DNA from: an uncultured Bdellovibrionales bacterium
GTDB taxonomy: Bacteria; Bdellovibrionota; FAC87; UBA2466
Assembly (NCBI GenBank): GCA_937903155.1
Contig: CALCZU010000104.1
Span: 1-33,395, forward strand
DNA length: 33,395 nt
Direction: 5' to 3'
Position 1 is the stretch's first letter; every line of letters begins with the position of its first letter. A program made the position numbers and the translations under genes. The notes under the pieces are model-generated. The model saw only the letters and a program-made list of their open reading frames with translations. It made no database searches and was not told the origin of the DNA. Shown piece after piece: positions 24,957-33,342 of the stretch.

Positions 24957-25061
24957 ATTCCAAATTTAATATGGCAATAAAGATGTGTGGGATCATGAGG
25001 CTCTTGCATTGTGAAGTTTTTCACATTTTCTCAAATAAATATTCATCATCAGTGGCTATCG

Positions 25062-25088
25062 TCTCTCTGTCTTTCGACCGAAGAGAGA
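25062..25088 (+). promoter_or_regulatory. Leader hairpin enclosing the kelch gene ribosome site
   Basis: TCTCTCT (25062-25068) pairs with AGAGAGA (25082-25088). The 3' arm is the GAGAGAG purine stretch that would serve as the ribosome site for ATG25100, so the hairpin could limit translation. A competing small stem TTCG/CGAA sits in the loop. Confidence 0.35.
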
Positions 25089-25099
25089 GATGAGAACGT

Positions 25100-26515
25100 A
25101 TGATTTTGAGAAAACTGCTGACATTTTTTGCATTCGTTGCTTTAGGAGTCTTCGGGTCTTGCGGCCCGGGACTGGCCCCGAAAGATATAGCAATCATTCC
25201 TACGACAGAGAATCCCGGAGAGAGTGCGATTCAGCAACCCGCGCCCACGGTGACAAGCGTTTTACCCTCGAGGGGCGCACCCTCCGGCGGCACGCTTATC
25301 TCAATTACCGGAACTGGATTTGTCACTGGGGCTACCGTCACAGTCGGTGGGGTTCTCTGTGGTGCCCCCACTGTCATAAATTCAACGATCACTTGCACGA
25401 CAGGCGCACACGCCGCAGGCTTAGTGAGTATCATCGTCACAAATTCAGATACTCAAAGCGGAACTGGAAATAATTTATTTTCGTATGTTGAGAGCAATAT
25501 CTGGACGGCGATGACGACGACAAATGCACCCGTTACTCGATGGTCCCCCATGGCGGTTTGGACTGGTTCAAACATGCTTGTCTTTGGGGGAACAGATGGC
25601 GTGGGCGTTATCAACACCGGTGGCCTTTATGATCCGACAGCAGATAGCTGGATGATGATGACGACAACAAACGCCCCGCTCGGCCGCTACTTTCATACGA
25701 CGGTGTGGAGTGGTTCAAAAATGCTCGTCTTTGGCGGAGAAGACGGCGTCGTCGATTATTTCAATACGGGAGGACGCTACGATCCCGTACTCGATAGTTG
25801 GACTTTAATGTCGACAACAGACGCGCCCAGTGTGCGCTCAATTCACACATCGGTCTGGACTGGGACTCAAATGCTCGTCTTTGGAGGCGGTGATGGAGGT
25901 ATTTTTAATACAGGAGGCCTCTACAACCCTAACACAGATATCTGGACTGTTATGACCACGACAAATGCCCCGGCTCCTCGTAACTTTCACACCGCCGTTT
26001 GGAATGGTTCAAAGATGCTCATCTTTGGCGGAGATGGTTACACCAATACAGGGGGACTCTACACCCCTGGGACAAACAGCTGGACTGAGATGACAACAAC
26101 CAACGCTCCAAGTAGTCGGGCGTATCACACCTCTGTGTGGAGCGATTCAAAGATGTTAGTTTTTGGGGGAATGGACGGAGCTACGGTGAATACTGGGGGC
26201 CTCTACGATCCGGGCGCCGATACCTGGACTGCGATGACAACGACAGACGCGCCCAGCATTCGCGCCTATCACACCTCTGTGTGGAGCGGTTCAAAAATGC
26301 TTGTTTTTGGGGGAGATGCCTATGGAACTTATTTGAATTCCGGAGGGCTCTATGACCCTGCCACCGATATCTGGACTGCGATGACGACGACCAACGCACC
26401 CGATGTGCGAACTGTTCAGGCAGCCGTGTGGACTGGGGCAAAAATGCTGATTTTTGGAGGAGAGACAAGTGGCGCTGTTAAGCTAAATACGGGTGGCGCT
26501 TACATACCCCCTTGA
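25100..26515 (+). CDS. Lipoprotein with IPT/TIG domain and seven kelch-type repeats
   Basis: The 471-residue protein has a lipoprotein signal (MILRKLLTFFAFVALG, then VFGSC with Cys21), a short Pro-rich spacer and one IPT/TIG beta-sandwich (about 48-128: PTVTSVLPSRGAPSGGTL, ITGTGF, VTVGG). Seven kelch-like repeats of 46-51 residues run from about 134 to the end. Each repeat reads roughly WTxMTTTNAPxxRxxHTxVW followed by GSKMLVFGG, a variable turn, and NTGGLYDPxTD. Seven repeats suggest one closed seven-bladed propeller. Surface-anchored kelch proteins often bind glycans or proteins; the ligand is unknown. Repeats are also similar at the DNA level. The gene is bounded by inverted copies of the 16-bp repeat and converges on the Ig lipoprotein gene. 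Confidence 0.88.
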   Translation: MILRKLLTFFAFVALGVFGSCGPGLAPKDIAIIPTTENPGESAIQQPAPTVTSVLPSRGAPSGGTLISITGTGFVTGATVTVGGVLCGAPTVINSTITCTTGAHAAGLVSIIVTNSDTQSGTGNNLFSYVESNIWTAMTTTNAPVTRWSPMAVWTGSNMLVFGGTDGVGVINTGGLYDPTADSWMMMTTTNAPLGRYFHTTVWSGSKMLVFGGEDGVVDYFNTGGRYDPVLDSWTLMSTTDAPSVRSIHTSVWTGTQMLVFGGGDGGIFNTGGLYNPNTDIWTVMTTTNAPAPRNFHTAVWNGSKMLIFGGDGYTNTGGLYTPGTNSWTEMTTTNAPSSRAYHTSVWSDSKMLVFGGMDGATVNTGGLYDPGADTWTAMTTTDAPSIRAYHTSVWSGSKMLVFGGDAYGTYLNSGGLYDPATDIWTAMTTTNAPDVRTVQAAVWTGAKMLIFGGETSGAVKLNTGGAYIPP

Positions 26516-27000
26516 ACTCACTCGCAAGCTTGCCGTCTATTGCTGGCTTGAAAATCGGTTTGCGGAGATCCGGGAGTGCGAAATTTAAAAAGGTATGGCC
26601 CACCAAACGGATATTAATGGGCTTTCGCGCCAAAGTAGGTGGGCACCTGATGGAAACTGCTGAGCAGGCAAATCGAGACATTCTGTGGGTGAAAAGCGAA
26701 TTCAAAAATATCGGTGTCACCCCTCATCCTCCAGATTGAGCTCCCAAAAAAAGCAACTGCCTGGAAGGAAAAAAAGAAACCATCGTTTTTTATCTTTGTT
26801 TTGATCCCCGCACTGGTTTGATGAATGCGAAAGGAAACTCTGAGGAGTACCGACTATTTTCTGATTGGAAATGGGCTAACAAACTTAGAATCCCATTCCG
26901 TCTTGTTCATTTCAGGAAACAAAAGATCGCCTATGATATTCGTCTTAAAAAGGTTTTGTTGAACACACAAATTAATCCTTTACGTTTTGAAATGCCTTAA
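26512..27000 (+). pseudogene. Possible gene remnant in the gap after the kelch gene
   Basis: The 507-bp gap 26516-27022 has no convincing intact gene. One plus-strand frame is open from 26512 to a TGA at 26737-26739 and, in the same frame, reopens to a TAA at 26998-27000. The first part ends KSEFKNIGVTPHPPD, the second contains EGKKETIVFYLCFDPRTG and WKWANKLRIPFRLVHFRKQK, which reads like real protein. The two halves in one frame may be a decayed gene broken by the TGA. The family is not recognised, and the first part overlaps the repeat copy at 26632-26647, so it may be noncoding. Confidence 0.3.
26632..26647 (-). repeat. Third copy of the inverted-repeat end
   Basis: AAAGTAGGTGGGCACC matches the right arm of the element at 24941-24956 at 14 of 16 positions and is inverted relative to the left arm at 24792-24807. 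Left arm and this copy thus bracket the kelch gene. Confidence 0.55.
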
Positions 27001-27022
27001 TTTCAAGAAAAGTGAGGTGTCC

Positions 27023-29419
27023 TCAATTATCCCCGCGAGACGCCGTGCGAACAGCCGGGGTTTCTTCCTTAAGAAGATCGAAATGCTGTTTCCATAGTTT
27101 CCCCTCGGCATCGATCCCGAAGCAGTCCGATCGAGTTGGGCAAGAGAAATAAGAAATAGAATTTTTAAGCTTGGGAATAGGCGTGGAATTCCAAGCTGAA
27201 TCCTCGTAGTACCAAAGCCTTTGCTGATTGCTCACGGCCATGCAGAACTTCTCATCCACGCAAGAGACTGAATTGAGCAACGCACGGGTGGCAGGCTTTG
27301 GATAAGTCCAAGCCCCGCCCTTGTAGTTGAACGCACTTCCTCTTTTATCCACGCCCATGCAAAAGAGATCCTCTTTGCCGACGCAAGAAACAGAACGGAG
27401 CGCGAATTTTGTGATGGGATTTTCGGCGTATGCTTGCCATTGATTTCCGTCGTAGTGACTGACATTCCCATTCTTATCGGTCGCCACGCAATTTTTAGCG
27501 CCGGCGCATGAGAAAGCCGCCAAGTTGGAGTAAAGGCCTTTGACATAGGTCCACGCTTTACCATCAAACACGAAAGAATCCGCATTCTGATTCACTACCA
27601 TGCAGAAGGACTCAGCAGGACACGAAACAAATGCGTGCCTTCCTTCCCGAATACCGAATGGAGTACCGGCACTCCACGCGCCGTTATAGAGAAACGCCTG
27701 GCCACGCGCCGATATCGCCATACAGAATTGATCGCTGGCGCAAGAAACAGCACTTAAGGGATGTCCAACTAGATCCCCTTCGAAATCTTTCCACTGTGCC
27801 TTTTCGTACTTCCAAGGCTTTCCTTGGTCATCGATACCTAAGCAAAAGGAAGCTTTCGGACACGCAAGAGAAACTAATTTTTCCGGCTGCAACAACTTCG
27901 CGGTCACCGTTAAACTAGCGTTGCCACTCGTTACCGAAGTGGGTACCGCGGCCGAATCGGTGACAACCACGCGATACAAATCCCCATCATTGCCCACAAT
28001 TGTCAAAACCCCCGTGGTGTAGGAAGCGGTAGTGCCGCCTGTACCTGTCGAGACATTCACAAAGGACGAAATCCCTTGGCTGTTCACCTGCCACTGATAA
28101 GCGTAAGGAGAAGTTCCATTCGAAGCAGTCGTCGAAAAAGTTGCAGTGTTTGTAATACCCAAGCTGATGGTTTGATTGCTGGGCGTGCTAGTAGAGAGCG
28201 CCGCATTCACCGTTAACGTCGCAGCTCCACTGGTCACTGAAGTCGGAACCGCAGCAGAGTCGGTAACGACGACGCGATACGTGTTCCCACTGCTTCCGGT
28301 CGTCAAAACCGCGGTCGTGTAACTCGCAGTAGTACCGCCCGAACCCGTAGACACGTTAGAGTAAGCACCGCCCGTGCTCACTTGCCACTGATAACTGTAA
28401 GGTGTCGTCCCATTTGAAGCAGTCGTCGAAAAACTCGCCGTCTGACCCGCATCGACCGTCGTGTTCGAGGGAGCTGAAGTCGAAAGTGCCGCATTCACCG
28501 TTAACGTTGCCGCTCCACTGTTAACCGAAGTGGAAGCCGAATCCGTCACGACGACGCGATACGTGTTCCCATTACTTCCGGTGGTCAAAACCGCAGTCGT
28601 GTAACTCGCCGTAGTACCGCCCGTACCCGTCGAGACGTTAGAATAAGCGCCGCCCGTACTCACCTGCCACTGGTACGTGTAAGGAGAAGTTCCATTTGAA
28701 GCGGTCGTCGAAAAACTCGCCGTCTGACCTGCATCGACCGTCGTATTCGAGGGACTTGAAGTTGAAAGTGCGATCCCGACGGTTAGGGTGCCGGCATTGC
28801 TCGTCACCGAAGTTGGAACCGCAGCCGAGTCGGTGACGACCACGCGATACAATCCCCCGTTGTCGGGCATACTTAAGGTAGGAGTGGTATAGGAGGAAGA
28901 GGTAGCACCCGCAATATTGCTGTAACTCGTTCCGCTGTTGGTACTGAGTTGCCATTGATACGAGTAAGGCGCGGTCCCTTGCGAAGCCGTGGTAGAGAAG
29001 GTCGCGGTTGTACCGGGAGTACCGTTCGCCGAAGAAGGCGTGGACGTCAAAAGCGCAGGGTTAACGGTCAATGTGGCCGCCGCGCTTTTGCCGGACTTAC
29101 CGACATCGCTAGCTTGGCTGACGAACACTCGATACAATTCCCCATTGTTGGCCGAACTCAAAGCAGTCGTGGTGTAAGAGAACGAGGTAGCGTCGGTAAT
29201 ATTATTGTAACTGCTTCCGGCATTCGTGCTGTGTTGCCATTGGTAACGTAGCTCATCTGACGAGGAGGTAATGGAAAAAGTGGCGGTTTGGCCGGAATCG
29301 ACGGTTACGCCAGCGGGAGTGGCGACACTGATGTCGACACTGCTTACGGTACATCCAGTCAATCCCGCAATCCCAACCAACAAAAGTAATAACACGCACC
29401 GACGCAGCGACGAAGCCAT
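27023..29419 (-). CDS. Ser/Thr-rich Ig-repeat lipoprotein with Cys-paired C-terminal propeller
   Basis: The product is 798 residues from ATG29419, which has a GGGGGA ribosome site; a start at 29434 would lengthen it by 5 residues. The lipobox is perfect (LTGC, Cys23). Five Ig-like beta-sandwich repeats of about 95 residues follow (residues 28-500), each with the pattern VxxGQTATFSTTASNGTxPY then YQWQ, then YTTAVLT and YRVVVTDSA. They are very rich in Ser, Thr and Gly. Repeats 3 and 4 are nearly identical. From about 505 on come seven units of roughly 40 residues containing a Cys pair (VSCASDQFCMAISARGQAF, then W), consistent with a seven-bladed propeller whose blades carry a disulfide. It is likely on the cell surface, for adhesion. 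It is divergent from the TMTC-like gene, 99 bp apart. Confidence 0.85.
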   Translation of the reverse strand: MASSLRRCVLLLLLVGIAGLTGCTVSSVDISVATPAGVTVDSGQTATFSITSSSDELRYQWQHSTNAGSSYNNITDATSFSYTTTALSSANNGELYRVFVSQASDVGKSGKSAAATLTVNPALLTSTPSSANGTPGTTATFSTTASQGTAPYSYQWQLSTNSGTSYSNIAGATSSSYTTPTLSMPDNGGLYRVVVTDSAAVPTSVTSNAGTLTVGIALSTSSPSNTTVDAGQTASFSTTASNGTSPYTYQWQVSTGGAYSNVSTGTGGTTASYTTAVLTTGSNGNTYRVVVTDSASTSVNSGAATLTVNAALSTSAPSNTTVDAGQTASFSTTASNGTTPYSYQWQVSTGGAYSNVSTGSGGTTASYTTAVLTTGSSGNTYRVVVTDSAAVPTSVTSGAATLTVNAALSTSTPSNQTISLGITNTATFSTTASNGTSPYAYQWQVNSQGISSFVNVSTGTGGTTASYTTGVLTIVGNDGDLYRVVVTDSAAVPTSVTSGNASLTVTAKLLQPEKLVSLACPKASFCLGIDDQGKPWKYEKAQWKDFEGDLVGHPLSAVSCASDQFCMAISARGQAFLYNGAWSAGTPFGIREGRHAFVSCPAESFCMVVNQNADSFVFDGKAWTYVKGLYSNLAAFSCAGAKNCVATDKNGNVSHYDGNQWQAYAENPITKFALRSVSCVGKEDLFCMGVDKRGSAFNYKGGAWTYPKPATRALLNSVSCVDEKFCMAVSNQQRLWYYEDSAWNSTPIPKLKNSISYFSCPTRSDCFGIDAEGKLWKQHFDLLKEETPAVRTASRGDN

Positions 29420-29518
29420 AAATCCCCCAATCAATTTTAATGCTTTGTTTTGTTACATTATTTTGCAAGACTCCTCGAAAGAAAAGGTTTTAATTAGTGA
29501 GATGCTTAAGAAGACATT

Positions 29519-31327
29519 ATGCCTAGCGCAATAAAAAATCTAAAAAGCTGTAAGTCAAGGACGCGCGATTGGTTCGTTCTAATTCCCATTCTCCTATTCG
29601 CAGTTTACGCGTACCACTCCGTTTACTTCCACGACTTACTCCATTTCGATGACAACGAATATTTTGAAAATTACCCCGAGATCCTAAATTTATCGTGGGC
29701 AAGCATCCTAAAATATTTCAGTCGATTTTATGTTCTCATGTACCAACCCCTTCCCATCTTGAGCTTCGCCCTGAACTACCACTTTTCCGGTTTAGATTCG
29801 GGTCCTCTTCATCTCGTGAACTTATTCTCCCATCTGGCAAATACCGCCCTCACCCTGGCCTTTTTCCGTGCGCTCTCTGGAAATATTTTTATCGCGAGTT
29901 TTGTAGCTCTCGTTTTCGCCGTGCACCCCATGAATGCCGAAGCAGTGTCGTGGATATCCGCACGCAGCAGCACTTTTTATACTTTTTTTTATCTCTCTTC
30001 CCTGCTGGCCTATCTTCGCCACCGAAGAAGCAAAACAAGAAATTTTTTCCCGTGGCTTTCGGCCGGTTTATTTGTTTTATCGCTCTTCTCGAAAGTTCAA
30101 GCAGTCACTCTGCCTTTAATTCTGCTCTTAATCGACTCCCGCGAAGATCGCGATTTCCGTTGGCGAAGAGCGATTGAAAAATGGCCCTTCTTTTTATTGT
30201 CCGCGTGCTTCGGAGTGCTCGCGCTTCAGAATAAGGAAACAATCACCAATCTTCACCAAGGTTCCGCTGCCTTTAGTTTTCTGGATAACTTCTTTCTAGC
30301 GAGCTACAGTTTCTTGTTTTATCTTTGTAAGTTCTTTCTCCCCATCCATTTGTCCGCCGTCTATGTCATGCCGGCAAAGACCGACGGGTTTCTGCCTTAT
30401 GATTATTATTTAAGTCCTGCGCTTTTTGCAGCCGTGTTGTTCGGCATTTGGAAATTAGGCCGTCGTCTCCCCGACGTCGCTTGGGGTTGCTTATTCTTTT
30501 TCCTGACGATTTCTATCAACATTCAAGTCATTCCTTCCCGTTTATTCATTGTGTGCGAACGTTATGCCTACGTTCCCTATTTGGGAGTCGCATTCGCCGT
30601 GGGTAGTTGGATCCAGAATCAGTTTGGAGAACGCATGAAACCGTCCGGATGGGCGGCGATAATGTTAGCGCTGGGAACGATCTTGTCCATTTTGACGGCG
30701 GAGCGAAACCACGTTTGGAGAAACGATCTCACGTTGACGACGGACATCATCCAACGTAATCCCGAAAGTCCCTATCTCGCGCGCGCCTTTGGAATCCGTG
30801 CAGATTATGCTTTCCGTAAATTGAAAGATGTTTCGAGGGCACGGGCCGATTTCTCCAAGGCCATTGAACTCGACGCCTCCGATCCCGTTTCCTATTTTAA
30901 GCGGGGAAATTTGAATTTTGAGACTAAAAACTATTCCGAAGCCTTGTCCGATTTCGATCAAACGATCGCCCGTGATCCCGGCAACCCTGAAGTCTACAAT
31001 ATTCGCGGAAATTTAAAATTTCAGATCCAAGATCTCACAGGGGCTCTACAAGACTATTCGCAGGCCATCCAACGGAATCCAGGAAACCCGTTTTATTACA
31101 GCAATCGGGGAGCCACGCGAGGCAGTTTAGGAGATTTGCCAAAATCCATCGACGACTTTACGGCGGCCCTCAATTTGAAACCTGACTATGTTGACGCCTT
31201 CAGAAACCGAGGCATTGCCAAGCTGAAAATGAACGACAAAACCGGAGCCTGCCAAGACTTCAGAGCCGCGACAACTCTTGGAGACAAGAGCATCAGCGGA
31301 TTAATGAAGACGGGGTGTGAGAACTAG
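29519..31327 (+). CDS. TMTC-like GT-C membrane glycosyltransferase with TPR domain
   Basis: The 602-residue protein has a first membrane helix (about 18-33), then the GT-C-type loop LLHFDDNEYFENYP with adjacent acidic Asp44-Asp45. About nine to eleven hydrophobic segments run to residue 385, including the family-like block HLVNLFSHLANTALTLAF, VFAVHPMNAEAVSWISARSS and LFVLSLFSKVQAVTLPLILL. Five TPRs follow (about 410-595: LARAFGIRADYAFRKLKDV, PVSYFKRGNLNFETKNYSEA, PEVYNIRGNLKFQIQDLTGA, PFYYSNRGATRGSLGDL, PDYVDAFRNRGIAKLKM). Eukaryotic TMTC proteins with this layout transfer mannose to Ser/Thr of cadherin-type beta-sandwich domains. A bacterial role in protein O-glycosylation in the periplasm is inferred. 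A polyisoprenyl-linked sugar donor is expected. A P450 gene follows. Confidence 0.85.
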   Translation: MPSAIKNLKSCKSRTRDWFVLIPILLFAVYAYHSVYFHDLLHFDDNEYFENYPEILNLSWASILKYFSRFYVLMYQPLPILSFALNYHFSGLDSGPLHLVNLFSHLANTALTLAFFRALSGNIFIASFVALVFAVHPMNAEAVSWISARSSTFYTFFYLSSLLAYLRHRRSKTRNFFPWLSAGLFVLSLFSKVQAVTLPLILLLIDSREDRDFRWRRAIEKWPFFLLSACFGVLALQNKETITNLHQGSAAFSFLDNFFLASYSFLFYLCKFFLPIHLSAVYVMPAKTDGFLPYDYYLSPALFAAVLFGIWKLGRRLPDVAWGCLFFFLTISINIQVIPSRLFIVCERYAYVPYLGVAFAVGSWIQNQFGERMKPSGWAAIMLALGTILSILTAERNHVWRNDLTLTTDIIQRNPESPYLARAFGIRADYAFRKLKDVSRARADFSKAIELDASDPVSYFKRGNLNFETKNYSEALSDFDQTIARDPGNPEVYNIRGNLKFQIQDLTGALQDYSQAIQRNPGNPFYYSNRGATRGSLGDLPKSIDDFTAALNLKPDYVDAFRNRGIAKLKMNDKTGACQDFRAATTLGDKSISGLMKTGCEN

Positions 31328-31403
31328 AATGAAGTGTGAGAAACCATAACACTGCACTTCTCGCATTGATTCAGTAGTGATTTAGTGATCGCGACAGAAA
31401 GGA

Positions 31404-31418
31404 ATTTCGATTCGAAAT
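31404..31418. promoter_or_regulatory. Operator-like palindrome upstream of the P450 gene
   Basis: ATTTCGA-T-TCGAAAT is a perfect 7-bp inverted repeat with a one-base centre, in the 139-bp gap before ATG31467. Odd-spaced palindromes of this size are typical of dimeric repressor sites. No clear -35/-10 pair was found beside it. Confidence 0.45.
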
Positions 31419-31466
31419 CTGTTTGAGAAATTGTCTTTCTCCCCCGACTTCGTTACTCTCGCAATT

Positions 31467-32831
31467 ATGAGCCAATCAACGCGAATTCCTGGCCCGAAAC
31501 ATTTGTTTGGTTTTAAGTTCATCCAAGATTTTCGAAAGGATACTTTAAATTTCTTACTCAAACTTCACAAAGATCATGGCGATGTTGTTTACGCTAGATT
31601 GGGTCCCTACAAAGCTTTTTTCTTTTTCTCTCCCGAAACCATCAAAGAAATTCTTGTCCAAAAAGTAAAACACTTACCAAAGTTCACAAATCAAGTTCGT
31701 GTTCTCAGACAGTGGGACGGGAATGGCTTGGTCTTAAGCGAAGGAGAGTTTTGGGCGAGGCAACACCGGCTGGTACAACCCGCTTTTCAAACCAAAAGAT
31801 TTGAAGGTTATGTCACCTCAATGGTGGAAAAAATCGAAAACCTGGCTCAAAGATGGAGCGGTTTTGATTCCGATGCCACTTTTAATATCGAAGATGAGAT
31901 GAATAGTCTCACGCTCGCGATTATTGCTAAAACGCTCTTCGGCGCCGACCTTACCAGTCAAACGAGCGAATTAGGAAAAGCGGTAGCGATTCTTTCGGAA
32001 ACAGCGGTCAGAGAAATGGGAGAGGTCATTCGTCTTCCTAACTGGCTTCCGCTGGCAAAAATTAAGAAAAAAGTATGGGCAACCAAGTACGTCGATTCGA
32101 CCATCCGCAAAATCATATCGGAACGAAGAAAAACCGGTGAAGATGCCGGAGATCTACTTTCGATGCTTCTTCAGGCGGTTGATTCTGAAGATTCAAAATC
32201 TCAAATGACGGACGAACAAGCGCGTGATGAAGCAATGGTCCTCTTTCTGGCAGGTCATGATACGACTGCATCGGCACTCACCTGGCTTTGGTACGTCATC
32301 AGTCGCTACCCTGAAGTTCAAAAGCAATGCTATGAAGAGATACAGTCAGTTCTTCAAGGAAAGAACCCTACGTTTTATACGGTCTCAAAACTCAGTTATT
32401 TGACGTCTGTCATTAAGGAAACTCTAAGACTCTATCCCCCTGCCATCGGCATTTTTGCCCGTGAAGCAAAAGAAGATATGGAGATTGGTGGCTATCCCGT
32501 TCCAAAAAATAGTATTGTCTACGCGTTTTCCTACGTCACGCAGCGAGATGCCCGTTATTTTCCAGATCCCGAACGCTTTGATCCTTCAAGGTTCTCAGTA
32601 GAAAACGAAAAACAGATTTCACCGTTTGTTTACTTTCCTTTTGGCGTAGGTCCGAGAGCCTGCATAGGCGCTCAATTTGCGATGACCGAAATCGCAGTGG
32701 TTGCTACGATTTTACTCCAGAAGTTTGAATTCTCTCTGGCACCCAAGCAAGGAGAGCCTCAATTTCTTTCTCTTCTATCGCTGAGACCGAAGGGCGGAAT
32801 TCAATTGAACGCACGAAAGCGTACCTCCTGA
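31467..32831 (+). CDS. Cytochrome P450
   Basis: From ATG31467 the protein is 454 residues; an in-frame TTG at 31431 would add 12 residues but fits the family N-terminus (MSQSTRIPGPKHLFGF) less well. All P450 landmarks are present. These are the I-helix LAGHDTTAS (Thr pair near 266-267), the K-helix ETLR (318-321), the PERF-type DPERFDPSRF and the heme loop FPFGVGPRACIGAQF with thiolate Cys399. The overall pattern resembles CYP4/CYP102-like bacterial fatty-acid hydroxylases more than CYP101-type enzymes. Without a membrane anchor it should be cytosolic. No redox partner gene is adjacent. The ATG lacks a clear ribosome site, and the substrate is unknown. Confidence 0.92.
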   Translation: MSQSTRIPGPKHLFGFKFIQDFRKDTLNFLLKLHKDHGDVVYARLGPYKAFFFFSPETIKEILVQKVKHLPKFTNQVRVLRQWDGNGLVLSEGEFWARQHRLVQPAFQTKRFEGYVTSMVEKIENLAQRWSGFDSDATFNIEDEMNSLTLAIIAKTLFGADLTSQTSELGKAVAILSETAVREMGEVIRLPNWLPLAKIKKKVWATKYVDSTIRKIISERRKTGEDAGDLLSMLLQAVDSEDSKSQMTDEQARDEAMVLFLAGHDTTASALTWLWYVISRYPEVQKQCYEEIQSVLQGKNPTFYTVSKLSYLTSVIKETLRLYPPAIGIFAREAKEDMEIGGYPVPKNSIVYAFSYVTQRDARYFPDPERFDPSRFSVENEKQISPFVYFPFGVGPRACIGAQFAMTEIAVVATILLQKFEFSLAPKQGEPQFLSLLSLRPKGGIQLNARKRTS

Positions 32832-32994
32832 TTTGGGAATAAGACTGCAAACCACTCAAAAGAAAACGTCGCAATGCGTCTGCGAAGAATCCGGACACAT
32901 CGTTATGTCTCTGTACGGATATTACTAAGTTCGATATGATAGGCGGCTGTAACGAGTCAGCTAAAACAATCTAAAATCTAAAAAGGAGAATGTT

Positions 32995-33297
32995 GTGAAG
33001 AAAATCTATTTTGCTTTGCTTTTTATGGGAGCTTCATTGGGAAATCTTAGTTTTGCTTTTGATACGAAGAGCGTATGCGAGGCGGCGATGGGCGCAATCG
33101 ATAATAAGTCGAGAACCTATGTTATCCAAGTCAAGAACAACACCAAGCAGGATAAGGGACACTTCTTTGCAGAATGCGGAAAAAGCGCAATTCCGTTTGA
33201 TATCATGTGTAAGAAGAAACATTGCCATAGAGTAGAGGGCGATTTTTTTTGCAGAGTCAATGATGGAAATCTAACGGTCGATGGACATCTCGATTAG
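32995..33297 (+). CDS. Small secreted Cys-containing protein
   Basis: This 100-residue protein starts at GTG32995 with AAAAGGAG about 8 nt upstream. It has a signal peptide (MKKIYFALLFMGASLG, cleavage around residue 21, NLSFA-F). The mature part of about 79 residues has five Cys (including AECGKS, IMCKKKHC and DFFCRV) and is mixed basic/acidic, suggesting a disulfide-bonded periplasmic or secreted protein. TATGAT at 32935-32940 could be its -10. No family is recognised. It is the last gene before the putative insertion-sequence end. Confidence 0.75.
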   Translation: MKKIYFALLFMGASLGNLSFAFDTKSVCEAAMGAIDNKSRTYVIQVKNNTKQDKGHFFAECGKSAIPFDIMCKKKHCHRVEGDFFCRVNDGNLTVDGHLD

Positions 33298-33342
33298 TCA
33301 TTGCCACCCAATCTCAGGAAGGTGCTAGACGACTAAGAAGAC

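Noticed and set aside
25500..26515. DNA repeat array of about 144-bp units as a mobile or satellite element
   Set aside because: The periodicity is explained by the seven kelch repeats of the encoded protein.
23809..27022. tRNA-bordered genomic island with attachment sites
   Set aside because: The tRNA-Glu position is suggestive, but no second copy of the tRNA 3' end and no integrase gene are in the window.
29390..29430. Third REP-like copy suggested by GCAGCGACGAAGCCAT
   Set aside because: The stretch is the 5' coding end and ribosome site of the Ig lipoprotein and lacks the paired TTGC/GCAA ends.
32886..32922. Nested inverted repeat ATCCG/CGGAT with ACAT/ATGT before the small secreted gene
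   Set aside because: Stems are only 4-5 bp with mismatches between them, within what chance gives.
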